From Rhynchopus sp. YZ270_cl-10 (Eukaryota; Euglenozoa; Diplonemea; Diplonemida; Diplonemidae): 64,000 nt of DNA. Shown here piece by piece: positions 9,227 to 20,333 of the stretch; the stretch's first letter is position 1; each line of letters starts with the position of its first letter. Position numbers and translations under genes: made by a program. The stretch spans positions 620,001-684,000 of the forward strand of contig OZ037849.1 of assembly GCA_964035575.1 (NCBI GenBank), written 5' to 3'. The notes below the pieces were generated by a model that saw only the letters and a list, made by a program, of their open reading frames with translations, ran no database searches and was not told the origin of the DNA.

Positions 9227-11365
9227 ATGGGGATGCAGTGTCTCAATGGCGTGCTCTCCTTGGACGGGACGCTGAGCACCAAAAAGAAGGAGTTGCGCAC
9301 ACAGTTCTTCATCTTTGCTTCTGTGGGTTTGTCGGGAAATGTACTTTCCACGGTGGCGACTTTAGCTGGAAAGCTGCGACACCCCATCAACTTAGCAGGG
9401 ACACTGGTGGTCTCGCTTGGGTTCAGCATTGCGATCTGTGCAGTGCTGTGCAGGGTTCCGTTGACAACAAGGGTGGTGGTGGGCACGCTGTACATGATAA
9501 CAAGTGGAATGCTGATGTGGGATTTGAATGGACGAACACTCTCCAGAGACACGTGGCCTGTCCTCGTGCTCATCATCGACATGCTGCTTGTGATGCAGGT
9601 GCCTAAGGTGTACAGTCTCGGGCTTGTGGGTTTCATTATCATGTGGTTGTTGCTGCTTGGTGTTGAGGAGAGCTTCAGGTTTGGTCTGTTCGAGTTGCCA
9701 GGGATGCCTGAGAAGGAGGGTGAGTACGGACGGCTGTATTACTTGAAAGAGAAGTTTGACTGTGAGACGCCACCCTGTCCAGTGGAGTTCCCTTCATCTC
9801 GCTTATTAACTGCAGTCGCTGTGTTTGTGGTTGACTTCATCGTGACACGTGGTTTCGCACGCCAAGTACTGAAGGAGCAGGCATCAATGGAGCGGACGAT
9901 CAACGCTGTGCAGGAGATTGCGTCGTTGCTCGCAAAGTACGACGTGGAAGGTGTGGCACGGATGCTTGCGGCACGTGGCTCAGAGCTGCCTGAGGAGATG
10001 TACGAGACGCTGCAGACAATGGAGCAGAACCTGCGCCGCTACAAGCCCTACCTCCCTGCTGCGCTGTTTGAGGAGATGGAGGGGCAGGAGAAGCGACAGA
10101 GCTGTGTACCTGAGCATATGTCTGTGGCACCGCCCGGGGTGGAAACTGAAACAGCAACACTTGTGTTCACAGACATACGTGCATCAACATCGATCTGGGA
10201 ACATGCACCTGAAGGGATGCGTGCTGGGCTGAAGATCCACAACACTGTGATGCGTAAGGTGATGCAGATGTTTGGTGGGTACGAAGTGAAGACAATTGGC
10301 GACGCTTTTATGGTTGCCTTCACATCAACACAGGACGGGGTGAACTTCAGTCTGCGTGTGCACGAACTCCTGCGTGAAGCTGTCTGGCCTGATTCACTAC
10401 TTGAGGATGCACCAATCTGTGCTGAACAGGGACCACTTTGGGGAGGACTGACTGTGCGCATTGGTGTGAACACAGGCCCTGTGACTGTGGAGCAGAACGC
10501 ACTGACGGGACGGACAGACTACTTCGGCCACACAGTGAACGTTGCTGCACGCCTTGAGAGCACATGCAATCCTGGTGCTGTTGCCATCCCCTCTGACCTG
10601 TACACATCTCAGTGCATGTCTTGCTCTGCTGTTGTTGGGGATGCGGAGGCACTGGACTTGAAAGGCGTGTCTGGGACAACGTTTGTGTTTTGTGTGTGGC
10701 CTTTGTCACTTGGGGGTCGCAAGCACAGTCCCCTCAAAGAACCTTCTGTGATGCTGAAGGGTGCACATGGTGTCGATATGCAAGATTCCGACAGTGCGAC
10801 CACCAACTCAACTTCGCTGTGTGCTGACAACCACATCACATCACTTCCGTTTGAGGCAACTGTTGGCACTGTGCATCTTGCCGTTGGTGACGAGTGTGAC
10901 CCTTCAGCACTGCACAACCTGAGCCAGGCCCTGACGACCCTCACAGTGGCCCTGGACCAGAACGGTGGGACCTTGGTGACGCTGCTTGGGAGCCGTGTCT
11001 GTGTTGGGTGGAACCTGACCCGGCCAGCACCTGCACACATGGAGAACGCAGTGCGCTTTGCACAACGCCTTTTGGGGACTGCAGTGCTGTCTGGTGCAGG
11101 GCTTGTGACGGGTTCGGTGCAGCGCGGAGATGTTGGTGCTCGGAAGCAACGCTTTGTGACTGTGATGGGGCAGACTGTGTACCGGAGCTGGGCGCTGTGC
11201 GACACGGCACGGGAGGGGAGGCAGTGTTTGTACGAACCTCCGTTGGGGACTGTGCTTCCTGCTGCGTTGAAGTCTGCACTGCAGGCTGAGGGCAAAGCAC
11301 ATGATGGGTTGTACCAGGTCCTTGCGATGAGGAGTCGCTTGTGCGAAGAGAAGGAGAAGACGTGA
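9227..11365 (+). CDS. 6-TM adenylyl cyclase, class III (second active copy)
   Basis: The 712-aa protein has the same plan as the 2781 gene: six membrane spans, coiled linker, NLRRYKPYLP, active class III domain with FTDI, EVKTIGDAF, TDYFG and NVAAR all intact, and a degenerate second domain. Metal aspartates, adenine-contact Lys/Asp and catalytic Asn/Arg are present, so cAMP production is expected. The ORF stays open 41 codons upstream, but the conserved MGMQCLNG start shared with the sister genes is at 9227. Divergence from the 2781 gene is concentrated in the first membrane loops and in the C1-C2 linker (around 10735-10860). The 3' half and 3' flank are almost identical. Confidence 0.93.
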   Translation: MGMQCLNGVLSLDGTLSTKKKELRTQFFIFASVGLSGNVLSTVATLAGKLRHPINLAGTLVVSLGFSIAICAVLCRVPLTTRVVVGTLYMITSGMLMWDLNGRTLSRDTWPVLVLIIDMLLVMQVPKVYSLGLVGFIIMWLLLLGVEESFRFGLFELPGMPEKEGEYGRLYYLKEKFDCETPPCPVEFPSSRLLTAVAVFVVDFIVTRGFARQVLKEQASMERTINAVQEIASLLAKYDVEGVARMLAARGSELPEEMYETLQTMEQNLRRYKPYLPAALFEEMEGQEKRQSCVPEHMSVAPPGVETETATLVFTDIRASTSIWEHAPEGMRAGLKIHNTVMRKVMQMFGGYEVKTIGDAFMVAFTSTQDGVNFSLRVHELLREAVWPDSLLEDAPICAEQGPLWGGLTVRIGVNTGPVTVEQNALTGRTDYFGHTVNVAARLESTCNPGAVAIPSDLYTSQCMSCSAVVGDAEALDLKGVSGTTFVFCVWPLSLGGRKHSPLKEPSVMLKGAHGVDMQDSDSATTNSTSLCADNHITSLPFEATVGTVHLAVGDECDPSALHNLSQALTTLTVALDQNGGTLVTLLGSRVCVGWNLTRPAPAHMENAVRFAQRLLGTAVLSGAGLVTGSVQRGDVGARKQRFVTVMGQTVYRSWALCDTAREGRQCLYEPPLGTVLPAALKSALQAEGKAHDGLYQVLAMRSRLCEEKEKT

Positions 11366-11825
11366 GTGGTGTGTTGTGCCAATTTCCATTGTGCACTTGC
11401 ACCTGCTCTGTTCTTGCTCGTGAGTGACACTACATTTTATTTGGGACATGATATTTGCCATATCCTGGTGCAACTTGGGAGGGTTAATTAAAAAGTCAAA
11501 CCCTTTTTTCCCGGCTGGCTAGGTGGCGGCCCCCCTGGTGTTAAACATGTAGTATTTGACAAAATGCTCGAGACCCTCGTGAAAAGTCGCGCGTTCTGCG
11601 TATCCACTCCCCGCTTGTTTTCCCTCCTCTCTTTTCCCCTTTGTGCTCCACAACATTTTCTGTACTTCAGGCAAAACACATTCAAACCGTAAATCTGCGT
11701 CGTTATCAAGTCGAGGAAAAAAAAATGTGGAAGCGAACAACAAACAACCTAAATTTTTCCTCTCCCCGTTTTCAGCCTTTTGAGCAACAAGCAAAGAGTA
11801 ACGAGTCTCTCGAGCATTTTTTTTT

Positions 11826-11980
11826 TTTTTTTTGCCATTTTTTCAACCACTCCTCCACAAGGACACAGGTACTTGACGGGAGGGGAGGGACACTGAGCAC
11901 CAAAAAGAAGGAGATGCGCACACAGTTCTTCATATTTGCTTCTGTGGGTTTGTTGGCAAGTGTGCTTATTCTGGTGACCC
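11826..11980 (+). pseudogene. truncated 5' fragment of cyclase gene
   Basis: The block matches the cyclase leader (polypyrimidine tract, CCACAAGGACACAGG, GACGGGAGGGGAG) and about codons 15-45 of the active genes (GTLSTKKKEMRTQFFIF). A deletion has removed the start codon region, and homology ends near 11980. It is a dead partial copy at the end of the array. Confidence 0.85.
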
Positions 11981-13600
11981 CCCCTCCCCCTCCCTTTTTT
12001 TCATCATCATGCCTGAAAAATACCTGAAAATGAAATTTCATATATCAGTCAATAATTGAGCCACCGGGACTTTTTTCCGTTTTTGTACAGAAAATTTTTT
12101 AATTTCTACTCGTCAAAAAAAATTGTCCGACCCCGCAATTAAAAGATATCGACTCGGAAACCCATCCCCGCTGGGTTTTGAAAACTTTTGATGTCGTTGG
12201 TTCACCTCAGATGTGTGAGGGCCTCGACCAAAACCAGTTTTTCAGTTTTCAGGTATAAGCCTGGGCGGTAGTATTTTACTAAAAAATCCTCAAAATTCAA
12301 AAAAAACTGTTCGAATGGATTCAGATCGTGCAAAACAGTCAAAATATCACTTTTGACAAAGAAAAAAAAGTGATCCTCACTGTTACGCAGCCACCCTCCT
12401 GACCCCTGGAACCTGGTTTTTGTGTGGGGGATTCCCTGTACAAAGTCTTAAGGGAAGTCTGAAGGGGTACTGGTTGGTGGCCATTTTTTGCCTACAAAAA
12501 ATCGGGAAAAATTTTTTTTTTGTTCGGTTCTCGGGAGTCTGTGCGTGCTGTGATGGCGTCACTTTGCGCTCAGAAATGAGTATTTTTGACCTAAAATGCA
12601 TGTGTCAGTTTAGACTGGCTGTACGCCGTTTTCCACGGTGTACAGCCACAACTACCCATGTACAGAAGAATTTTTAACTTCTACTCATTTCCAGAAATCG
12701 TGCGACCCCGCAATTAAAAGATATCGACTCGGAAATCCATCCCCGCAGGGTTTTAATTTTTTTTAAAAATTTCGGTGGGTCGCATTCATGCAATTCATTT
12801 TTGACTTTTTGGGATTCACCAATCTCATGGAAAACAAAAGATCTTAGTAGCGGGAAAATTTTTTTGAGCGGGGTTTTGATATCTTCTTAGTTTTTTTTTT
12901 CCACTAAGATCTTAGTGGAAAAAAACACCAAAAAACTAAGATCTTAGTTTTTTTTTTAAGATCTTACATGGCTTCATAAATATATTCAATATTTTTTTTC
13001 ACGTTTTTTTCAATATCAATATATTGATCAATATCACGTAGGAAATTTTCAATATATTGACACTTTTACCGTGTAAATTTCCCATTCAATATTTGCAAAT
13101 ATTGATCAATATATTGATCAATATATTGACACTTTCCTTCACACAATGGTCTTGCGCCCCTTGGAAACTGGTTCTGCATCTTCCAACCTCACACAACTCG
13201 TGCATCACACATAAAAACATGCCCGAGTTGAGGCACAAAAAAATTGCCCCAATTTCCAGGACTGGTAATTGAACTTCGGACCAAAAAATGCAAAAAAATA
13301 TGGCGACTTGTGTGATACCAACTATGACAAAATTCCACATGACTTCTCGAGTCCGTATTGCACTTCGCGGTAGCCCCAAGGGAAGACACCCTTCTTCAGA
13401 CCCAGGTAGAGAATGCTGTTCCCCACCCACCCCCTCTCACTGTCCGCGTAGATCCCCCCACTAAGGAGCCATCTGATGCCACAAGGCAAGTCGCTCCCAC
13501 GCGATGGCATTGAATGGCACGTGCGCGTTTACGAACTGAGCCATGATTGCCCTTAGAGTCCCACGGTAACACGTGCAAAATCATAGAGTTTTTTTGTCTG
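11981..13600. repeat. gene-free repeats and AT palindromes
   Basis: A roughly 100-bp unit containing CCCGCAATTAAAAGATATCG occurs twice (12086-12180 and 12659-12765). At 12840-12970 the palindrome ACTAAGATCTTAGT recurs, and at 12990-13135 TCAATATATTGA words are clustered. The same two word families reappear at 22850-23065 and 20229-20330. The region 13140-13600 has short ORFs only and I recognise nothing. Confidence 0.7.
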
Positions 13601-13959
13601 TTAACCCTTTAGTTCCCGGGAGCCACTGAGGTGGCTCTACTAATGGCGACATACGTTTAATAAATTTCTACTACATTTCGGAAAAACAGTTTTTATATTT
13701 TGAAAGATTTTGCACAGATCTTTCAAAAGAAGCAAGAATCAAAAAAAATTGTGCACCTGTTGATTTTTCAGAAGTGGGAGAGCTCGGGGGGTAATATGGG
13801 AAAATGAGAAAAAAAATGTGACATTTCCCGGTCCTCCACTGGCGACATATTTTGAGTCAATTTCTACTACATTTCGGGACATTTCGGGTTTACACATCTT
13901 GAAAGATTTTGCACAGATCTTTCAAAAGAAGCAAAAATCGATTTTTTTTGTGCATTTGT

Positions 13960-16900
13960 GGTGCTATCCGGGGGGCGGCGTTTCACAAAGTTTCACTAAT
14001 TTTCACAAAATATCACACAATTTCAATCCTATGCACAACGTGTCACAACGTTTCGCAACGTTTCACAACTTTGCACAACTTTTCACAACGTTTCACAACT
14101 TTTCACAACTTTTCACAACTATATGTTGTGAAAAGTTGTGAAACGTTGTGAAAAGTTGTGATTTTGTTTGAAATTTTGTGAAAAGTTGTGAAAAGTTGTG
14201 ATTTTGTTTGAAAATTGTGAAAAGTTGTGAAAGTTGTGAATAGTTGTGAAAAGTTGTGAATAGTTGTGAAAAGTTGTGATTTTGATTGAAATTTTGTGAG
14301 CCCGTTTTTTTATTTTTATAGGGGCTTTCTGAAGGGGGGTTGGGGCATGGGTAGTGGTCACGGTGGGAACACGACAGAGCTTATTGTAACCACAGGATGC
14401 GCCTATTTTGACTGAACACGGCTGAGCCCCGCGACAATGTGTGATTTATGGTATGTACTTCCCCAAAACAACTCAAATGGCTATCAAAGCGCCAACCTCA
14501 TCAAATCTATACCGTGTCTTATTAATATTGGTACCCCAGAAATAAAGAATACCAAGTACGCAACAACTGCGCAACAAGTACGCAAAATGGGGGTGGGCTT
14601 CATTTTTACTTTGTGGGTATTTTTTGGGGTTTTTTGGTTTTAGGGTTCCAGAAGCCAGTTTGTGCACGCATTGACCCCAAAAGTGCAGAAATCACCTGAA
14701 AGTGGGGTGATCCGGGTTGTATTCTGCTACGAAATTCGCAAACCAGGAAAAATCGGGAAAAAAAAATGCGAAAAATTCGCAATGCGATTTTTTGCGATTT
14801 TTTGCGATTTTTTGCGATTCGCGTTTCGGGTTTTTGCGATTTTTTGCGCACAGGTGTGACAAGTCACACGTGGTCACATGTACCCACGTACCCAGGTACC
14901 CAGACCCACGCAGTGTCACATGACCTCAAGTGTGAGTGACCCACGCATGAGGGAATGCGACACCGCAAAAATTACCACAGACCCTGTCTTCCTGTGCCTT
15001 CGGTGCAACGCCGCAGACAGGCCAACAGCATTGGACTCAGAGGAATGCCCGCTGTGCAGGTATCAAACATGAAAACCAACTCCCAGCAACAAGGGGCGCC
15101 TTTTGGCGGGCGTTGTTGAGGGTGTTTTGGGGTGCAAAGTTTTCCACAATTTTGATGCGTGGGTACAGAAGTGTTGTCTTGTTCTTTCATCTCTAGGAAT
15201 GTAACAGTGGCTGTGCCATAGATACCGGGGGACAAGACGTGCTACAATCCGGAGGATGACGAAGACATGGATGAACCGAGGCTACACTCGCTATACAACA
15301 ATGCTCTCGCCATGCCGGTAAATGGCAACACTGCAGGCCACCCCTTGGCGGTATTCCCCCACGACTACATCGCACCCATCTGTGCAAGCTTCATGGATCT
15401 GCAGAACCTACAGCTGGACGTGGTGAAGGTTCCGGAACACGCTGAAGGCGGGTTTACGGGTTGTGGAAGCCTACAAAGCAAACTGTAGAGGTCTTGTTCA
15501 AGCGGAACGAAAAAAATTCTCTCTTCAAAACTCAAATTTCCCTCATAGTTTTGTTTGTACACTTTTCCCAAGGTAAAATCCCTACCTACCCCCCCCCGTG
15601 CATAAGTCTGCGTATAAGTCCGATTTTTGAGGGGGCTGAGGGCCTCCGGACTTATACACGGGGTTTCGGACTTATGCACGGGTATCGGACTTATACACCG
15701 GTTTTGTGCACCCAGGTACCCAGACCCATGCAGTCTCACATGACCTCAGTGTGAGTGACCCACATGTGACACCGCAAAATTTACCCTGTCTTCGTGCACC
15801 TTCGGTACAACGCCGCAAGCAGGCCAAACAGCGTTGGAATCGAGGAATGCCTGCTGTGCAGGTATCAAACATGAGAACCAACTCCCAACAAGGGGCACCT
15901 TTTGGCTGTTGAGACTGTTTGGGGTGCAAAGTTTTCCACAATGTTGCAGTAACAGGTTCACATCTTTGAGAATTGTGTGGATGATGTTTTGACATGAGAA
16001 GCGTGAAGATGATCCCTGGTGAATACACCACCAATAAAAATAAAGTTACGCTCGCTTCGCTCGCGGAAAAACACCTCAATTTTTTTCTCCCGCTCGCTTC
16101 GCGAGCGGGAAAACGCCCCAAAAAAATTTTCCCCCACCACCAGCACAAAACCAGTGTATAAGTCGGCCTGTGCATAAGTCCGATCCTGAGCCCAAATCTT
16201 CCCGGACTTATACACGGGTCATCGGACTTATGCACGGGGGGGGGGGGGGGGGTAGGTACCAAAAAAAAAACTCGCCAAAACTCGCCCCCCAAAAATGGGC
16301 GAGTTTTGGGCGAGTAGGCGAGTTTTTTGGGAAGTTTTTCGGGTTTACGGGTAGGGTCACTGTGTACAAATTTATTAAACTCAAGTAGCAGAATTAAAAT
16401 TCCAGCATCTCTACCCCCCCTTTACGGAGTGACAACTGGTAGAAACACGGTAGAACCACGGGGAATTGCACACCAATTGATTACATTATTTGGATAATCT
16501 TTTAAACAACCACCTCTTACAGGTTTCGTGTCCGCGAATCTGCCTACTGTTCTTAAGATGCAGAGACTGAAGCTGCTGGAGGCGATGGAGCCGGCGGACT
16601 CGCTGGAAGTAGGAGATGCACAGCACCTGCACAGAGCTGATGTTCAAGCATTGCCGACGAAGGGTCGTTTGCCCTGGCGTCCTAGTAGACGTTTGCTGTC
16701 TCCCCTGCTGCTGATGGACGGGCTACACACTCTGCACCATCGATACAGCTCATAAGACCGAGATGCAAGCTAAAAAAATCCTCATGTCTTCACAACTCTT
16801 CACAACTCTTCACAAGTTTTCACAAGTTGTCACAAGTTTTCACAACCCTCTTGAGCCTTTACGTGTGAAAAGTTGTGAAAAGTTGTGAAAAGTTGTGATT

Positions 16901-17109
16901 TTGATTGAAATTTTGTGAAATTTTGTGGAATTTTGTGAAAAGTTGTGAAAAGTTGTGAATAGTTGTGAAAAGTTGTGATTTTGATTGAAAATTGTGAAAA
17001 GTTGTGAAAGTTGTGAAAAGTTGTGAAAAGTTGTGAATAGTTGTGAAAAGTTGTGATTTTGATTGAAATTTTGTGAAACTTTGTGAAACGCCGCCCCCCG
17101 GATAGCACC
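13960..17109. mobile_element. 3.15-kb inverted-repeat element nested in piggyBac
   Basis: The ends GGTGCTATCCGGGGGG are exact inverted repeats, continuing into GGCGTTTCACAAAGTTTCAC. Subterminal zones are built from dozens of TTCACAACTT words in opposite orientation (13979-14298 and 16795-17090), so each end can fold on itself. The flanking host unit is recognisable by comparison with its neighbours at about 13750 and 17110, which shows the insertion. A possible short target duplication (ATTTGT/ATCTGT) is imperfect. The interior carries a duplicated block (next entry) and no recognised transposase. Confidence 0.8.
14890..15965 (+). repeat. duplicated block with CxxC peptide
   Basis: About 14895-15150 and 15712-15955 are diverged direct copies. 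In the first, an open frame encodes CLRCNAADRPTALDSEECPLCRYQT in essence: two CxxC pairs 18 residues apart, a possible zinc ribbon. The frame is not open in the second copy. The ORF at 15267-15488, between the copies, is unassigned. Confidence 0.45.
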
Positions 17110-17344
17110 AATCTGTTGATTTTTCAGAAGTGGGAGAGCCCGGGGGGTAAAATTGGAACATGGGGAAAAAGGTGTGTTAATTCCCTACCCTCCAATGGCG
17201 ACATGCTTTAAATAAATTTCCACTAAATTTCGGGAAAACATTTTTGATATTTTTGAAATACCTTCCACAAATCTTTCAAAAGAAGCAAAAATAGAAAAGT
17301 TTTGTGCATCCCTTATTATTTTAGAAGGGGGAGAGCCCGTCATT

Positions 17345-17527
17345 ACCTGGCAAAGATGGATACTCCCAGGAACTGCAAAGTGTGCTCAATGGCACTGTGA
17401 GACTCCGGATGGCGTACCGCTGTATGACTGCGGCGTCTGTTTATGCCCTGCCGAGTGTCATCGCAAGTACCACACCGAGAACAGCAACGCAACGAAGAGG
17501 AAAAGAGACTCGGGTGTAGAGCCCTAG
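17345..17527 (+). pseudogene. piggyBac transposase C-terminal Cys-rich finger
   Basis: The frame reads a cysteine-rich end with CAQWHC, then DCGVCLCPAECHRKYHT and a basic tail to TAG at 17525. The spacing C-x4-C, C-x2-C-x-C-x3-C, H-x3-H matches the cross-brace zinc finger closing piggyBac transposases. The DDD catalytic core is not found upstream; the sequence just before is one of the subterminal repeats, so the gene is internally deleted. Confidence 0.7.
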
Positions 17528-18394
17528 GTCGCCTTACCCCCAACCCCCTTTTACCCCCTCCCACTGGGTTTTCAAGGCAAAACGTGTGAAAACGGGTATC
17601 CTGCCGGTGGCAACAAGCAGCAACATGCTGTGAGCTCATTTCTGTGTATACTTTTTTTACTAAGTTTTTCGGGATATGTAGATTGTCACCGATCTTTCAA
17701 ATAAAGCATGTTTCGACAACATTTGAAATACTCCGAATTTTTTAAGTCGATTTTTTGGGGGTTTTTGAAAATTTTCACGACAAGCTCCCCACTTTTTTGA
17801 CCACTGATTTTTTTTTTATTTTTTTCAATTTTTTGCAAAATTGAAAGCGGTGTTCAAAATCTTTCAAATGCGACCAGATTCGGTCAAAAATTTGCATCAG
17901 AAAATTTTTTACTACCGAGAGACAGGGTTCTAGCTCAGAAGAAAAAAAAAAAAGAAACGGAAAAGGTGGCTCAAAAAAAAAAAAAAATTCGCGCTTCGCG
18001 CGCAGGGATTACGCAGCTCCCCCAAAAATAAAAAAAGTACGCATGGATTTTCAACACGTACAATTCTAAGCAAAAACAATTAAAAACCGCGCGCGCTTCG
18101 CGCGCGCTCTCCCTGGAAAAGTTGGTTGAGAAGGGTGCGAAAGTTGTGAAAGTTCGAAGAACTGGAGAAATCATCAGTCATGGCATCCAAATGTTCCTGG
18201 CGAAGCCACGGTACGCAACATTTTTAAAAAATCTTGACATAAAATGGCACTTTCGTTGGTAACTATGGTCCAGTTCCGTAAACTTTACTTCCATATTTTG
18301 CTAAAACGAAAGTTTCTGGCGAAGCCACGGTACGCAACATAAAAATTGCGCTTAAAATAGCCTATTATGTCATGGGAAGGGTGTATTGCAATCT

Positions 18395-18425
18395 AGCGCC
18401 GCAGGCGCACGGTACGCTACTTTTT
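18395..18425 (+). repeat. dispersed GCGCCGCAGGCGCACGGTAC motif
   Basis: This copy reads GCGCCGCAGGCGCACGGTAC then GCTAC and a T-run. Other copies lie near 1451, 2053, 51535 and 62010 (plus) and 19250 (minus). A second word, GGCGAAGCCACGGTACGCAAC, occurs near 18197, 18315 and 61908. All end in CGGTACNCNAC, suggesting one short family with alternative heads. Confidence 0.75.
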
Positions 18426-18857
18426 TCTTTCGCCATGCTGCATGCTCCTTTTCCGGTAAAATAGAAAATTGTCTCCTACAAATAGAATTCTGTAGGGGGT
18501 AGGTGAGAGGTGGGGGCGGAGCCCCACTCCTCACCTACCCCACCCCAGCCCCAATCCAAAACCCAAATTACCTACGTATGGACACGTATGGATTCCACCT
18601 TTTCAAAAACAATTCACGTATGGATTTCCATACGTTCCACACGTGGAGCGTAATCCCTGTTCGCGCGGAAAAATTGACCACGCCAAGTCGCTGTTTTTAA
18701 CAGCAAAGGGGACTGGCTGACGACACTGAGGACCTCCTTGGCCAACCGGTTTTTTGCACCGTGTAAAAAAAACCCAAAAAAAAAAAAATCCCAAAAAAAA
18801 AAAAATCCCAAAAAAAAAAAAAAAAACAACGGAAAAGGTGGGCCACCTTTTCCGTTC

Positions 18858-18943
18858 TACTGAGCTAGGACCCTGCGAGAGAGCCGAAAAATTTGGGAAA
18901 AAAATCAGTAAAAAAAAAGAGCTTGGGAACTAAAGGGTTAAAA
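18858..18943. repeat. right subterminal zone of piggyBac-like element
   Basis: CTGAGCTAGGACCCTGCGAGAG here is the inverted counterpart of 17910-17940, so the two flank the inserted 0.9 kb in opposite orientation. This could be a composite of two element ends. Confidence 0.5.
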
Positions 18944-18952
18944 AGGCTGGGG

Positions 18953-18958
18953 TATAAA
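18953..18958 (+). promoter_or_regulatory. TATA box of putative RNA gene, copy 1
   Basis: TATAAA precedes the conserved GTCGAGCGG block by 21 bases. The same arrangement occurs at 45011. Confidence 0.5.
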
Positions 18959-18973
18959 GAGGTCGCGTGATTC

Positions 18974-19069
18974 GTCGAGCGGTTGTGAACCGCCTCCGTT
19001 CTCTTACGGAACACCCACCTCCTACCCTTTGCATGAGCTCGACTGCGTTTTAGCACGTTTCAACTACTC
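18974..19069 (+). ncRNA. putative structured ncRNA, copy 1
   Basis: About 95 bases are conserved with 45034-45142. GTCGAGC pairs with GAGCTCGAC some 60 bases later and encloses the hairpin GCGGTT-GTG-AACCGC. Both copies share CCCTTTGCATGAGCTCGAC and TTTTAGCACGTTTCAACT and end at a pyrimidine/T-run. The variable middle differs in length (TCCGT/ACGGA hairpin here). There is no long ORF. I do not recognise the family; tRNA, U6 and SRP signatures are absent. Confidence 0.5.
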
Positions 19070-19074
19070 TTTTT

Positions 19075-19955
19075 TCTCGTTCTGGACCCAGAACAACCTC
19101 CTCTCCAAGCAGCAAACCCCACCCCTGACCAGGGGAAGCCTCCTGGGCCCATTAGCGGAACTATTTACTCACTGACCCTCTCATAAAAAAAGACATGTGG
19201 ATGGATGGATTTTTCAAATGTATGTTCGCAACTCTCATAAAAAAGTAGCGAACCGTGCGCCTGCGGCGCGGACAAAATTTGGTTTTGCGAATCCTAAATA
19301 TTTTTTGCTAGCTCGTGTGGTTGATGAGCGAGAACGAAACCAAATCGATCGCAACGCCTCGTACACTAGCTAAAACATCTGAATGGTCACAGAACACAAC
19401 GCAGTGCATGGTTTTGTGGGTTGTTTTTGCCCACAGAAGTACCCCTGTGCGGCCTAGACCTGGTTCTAGTACCCCAGAATCGCGTTTCCCAGTCCATATA
19501 GCCGGGTATGGGCCAAAAAACCACCCAAAAAGGCGAAAATCCCAGTTTTTGGTGAAAAACGCCTGTTTTGCCCGTAGGGTACTTAAGGAACGCACGTTTC
19601 TAAAGCATTTCCCACGTGAACTCGCGACACGAAAATAGGAATTAAAAACAAATCTCTCACAGATCTGATTTGGTGATCCGCATTTTTGAGGCCCAATCTT
19701 TCCAACGACGAAAAAATCTTACACTTTGGTGCATTTTCGGGTGGGTGCACCAGGAGGGTACTGGGAGGGCAGCAACCTTAAAAACCTAAACACAAGTGTT
19801 TAGGAATTACGAGCGGTAGCCCACAGCTCTACCCTATCCATGCTATAGTTTGGCTGTGATAATGTGCGATTTATGGCACAATCTTTGAAATGTTGCGCAC
19901 ATGGCTTCAACAGAAAAGTTTGACCCTTTGCCTCTCCACTCTGTGGCTGGAAGGG
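19075..19955. other. no gene recognised
   Basis: The ORF at 19315-19638 (107 codons) looks protein-like in places but matches nothing I know. The rest is low-information. Confidence 0.5.
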
Positions 19956-20195
19956 AGCTGAGAATAAGCCGGGTCCCGGGTACTGTCCCAGGACTAGAAC
20001 TAGGACGGGTACTGGGAACTGGGTACAGTCCCAGTCCTAGGGACTGGGAATACCCCTCCATCCATGCCCCACCCTCCCGCGCCCGGGTCCCTGACCCGCT
20101 TTCAGGCGTTTTCACAGCGTTTTCGACATATTGTGCCCAGTCCCACTGAGAATAACCGGGTCCCGGGTCCCCAAGTCTTATTCTCAGCTATGGCC
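19956..20195. mobile_element. MITE candidate, AGCTGAGAATAA ends
   Basis: AGCTGAGAATAA at the left and TTATTCTCAGCT at the right are perfect inverted repeats about 240 bp apart. GGGTCCCGGGT lies next to both, and GGACTGGGA-type words fill the interior. Confidence 0.6.
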
Positions 20196-20333
20196 TCCCG
20201 TCAAGGAAAAAGCAGGCACTGCAACGTCAATATTCAATAATATGATCAATATTTCAATATTATTGAAATATTGACAGTTTTCAGTCAATATTATTGACAC
20301 TTTCAATATTCAATCAATAATATGGACTCGTCC

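Larger units (their letters stand above)
13605..18937 (+). mobile_element. piggyBac-like element, decayed, with nested insertions
   Basis: The element is bounded by TTAA (13601-13604 and 18938-18941) and inverted ends CCCTTTAGTTCCC, as expected for the piggyBac superfamily. Inside the left end lie three direct repeats of about 165 bp containing GGCGACAT and TCTTTCAAAAGAAGC. At 17345-17527 is the Cys-rich C-terminus of a piggyBac transposase. Most of the transposase is absent. A 3.15-kb inverted-repeat element interrupts the second repeat, and 17950-18850 looks like another insertion. The right TTAA is 12 bases from the TATA box of a putative RNA gene. Confidence 0.75.
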
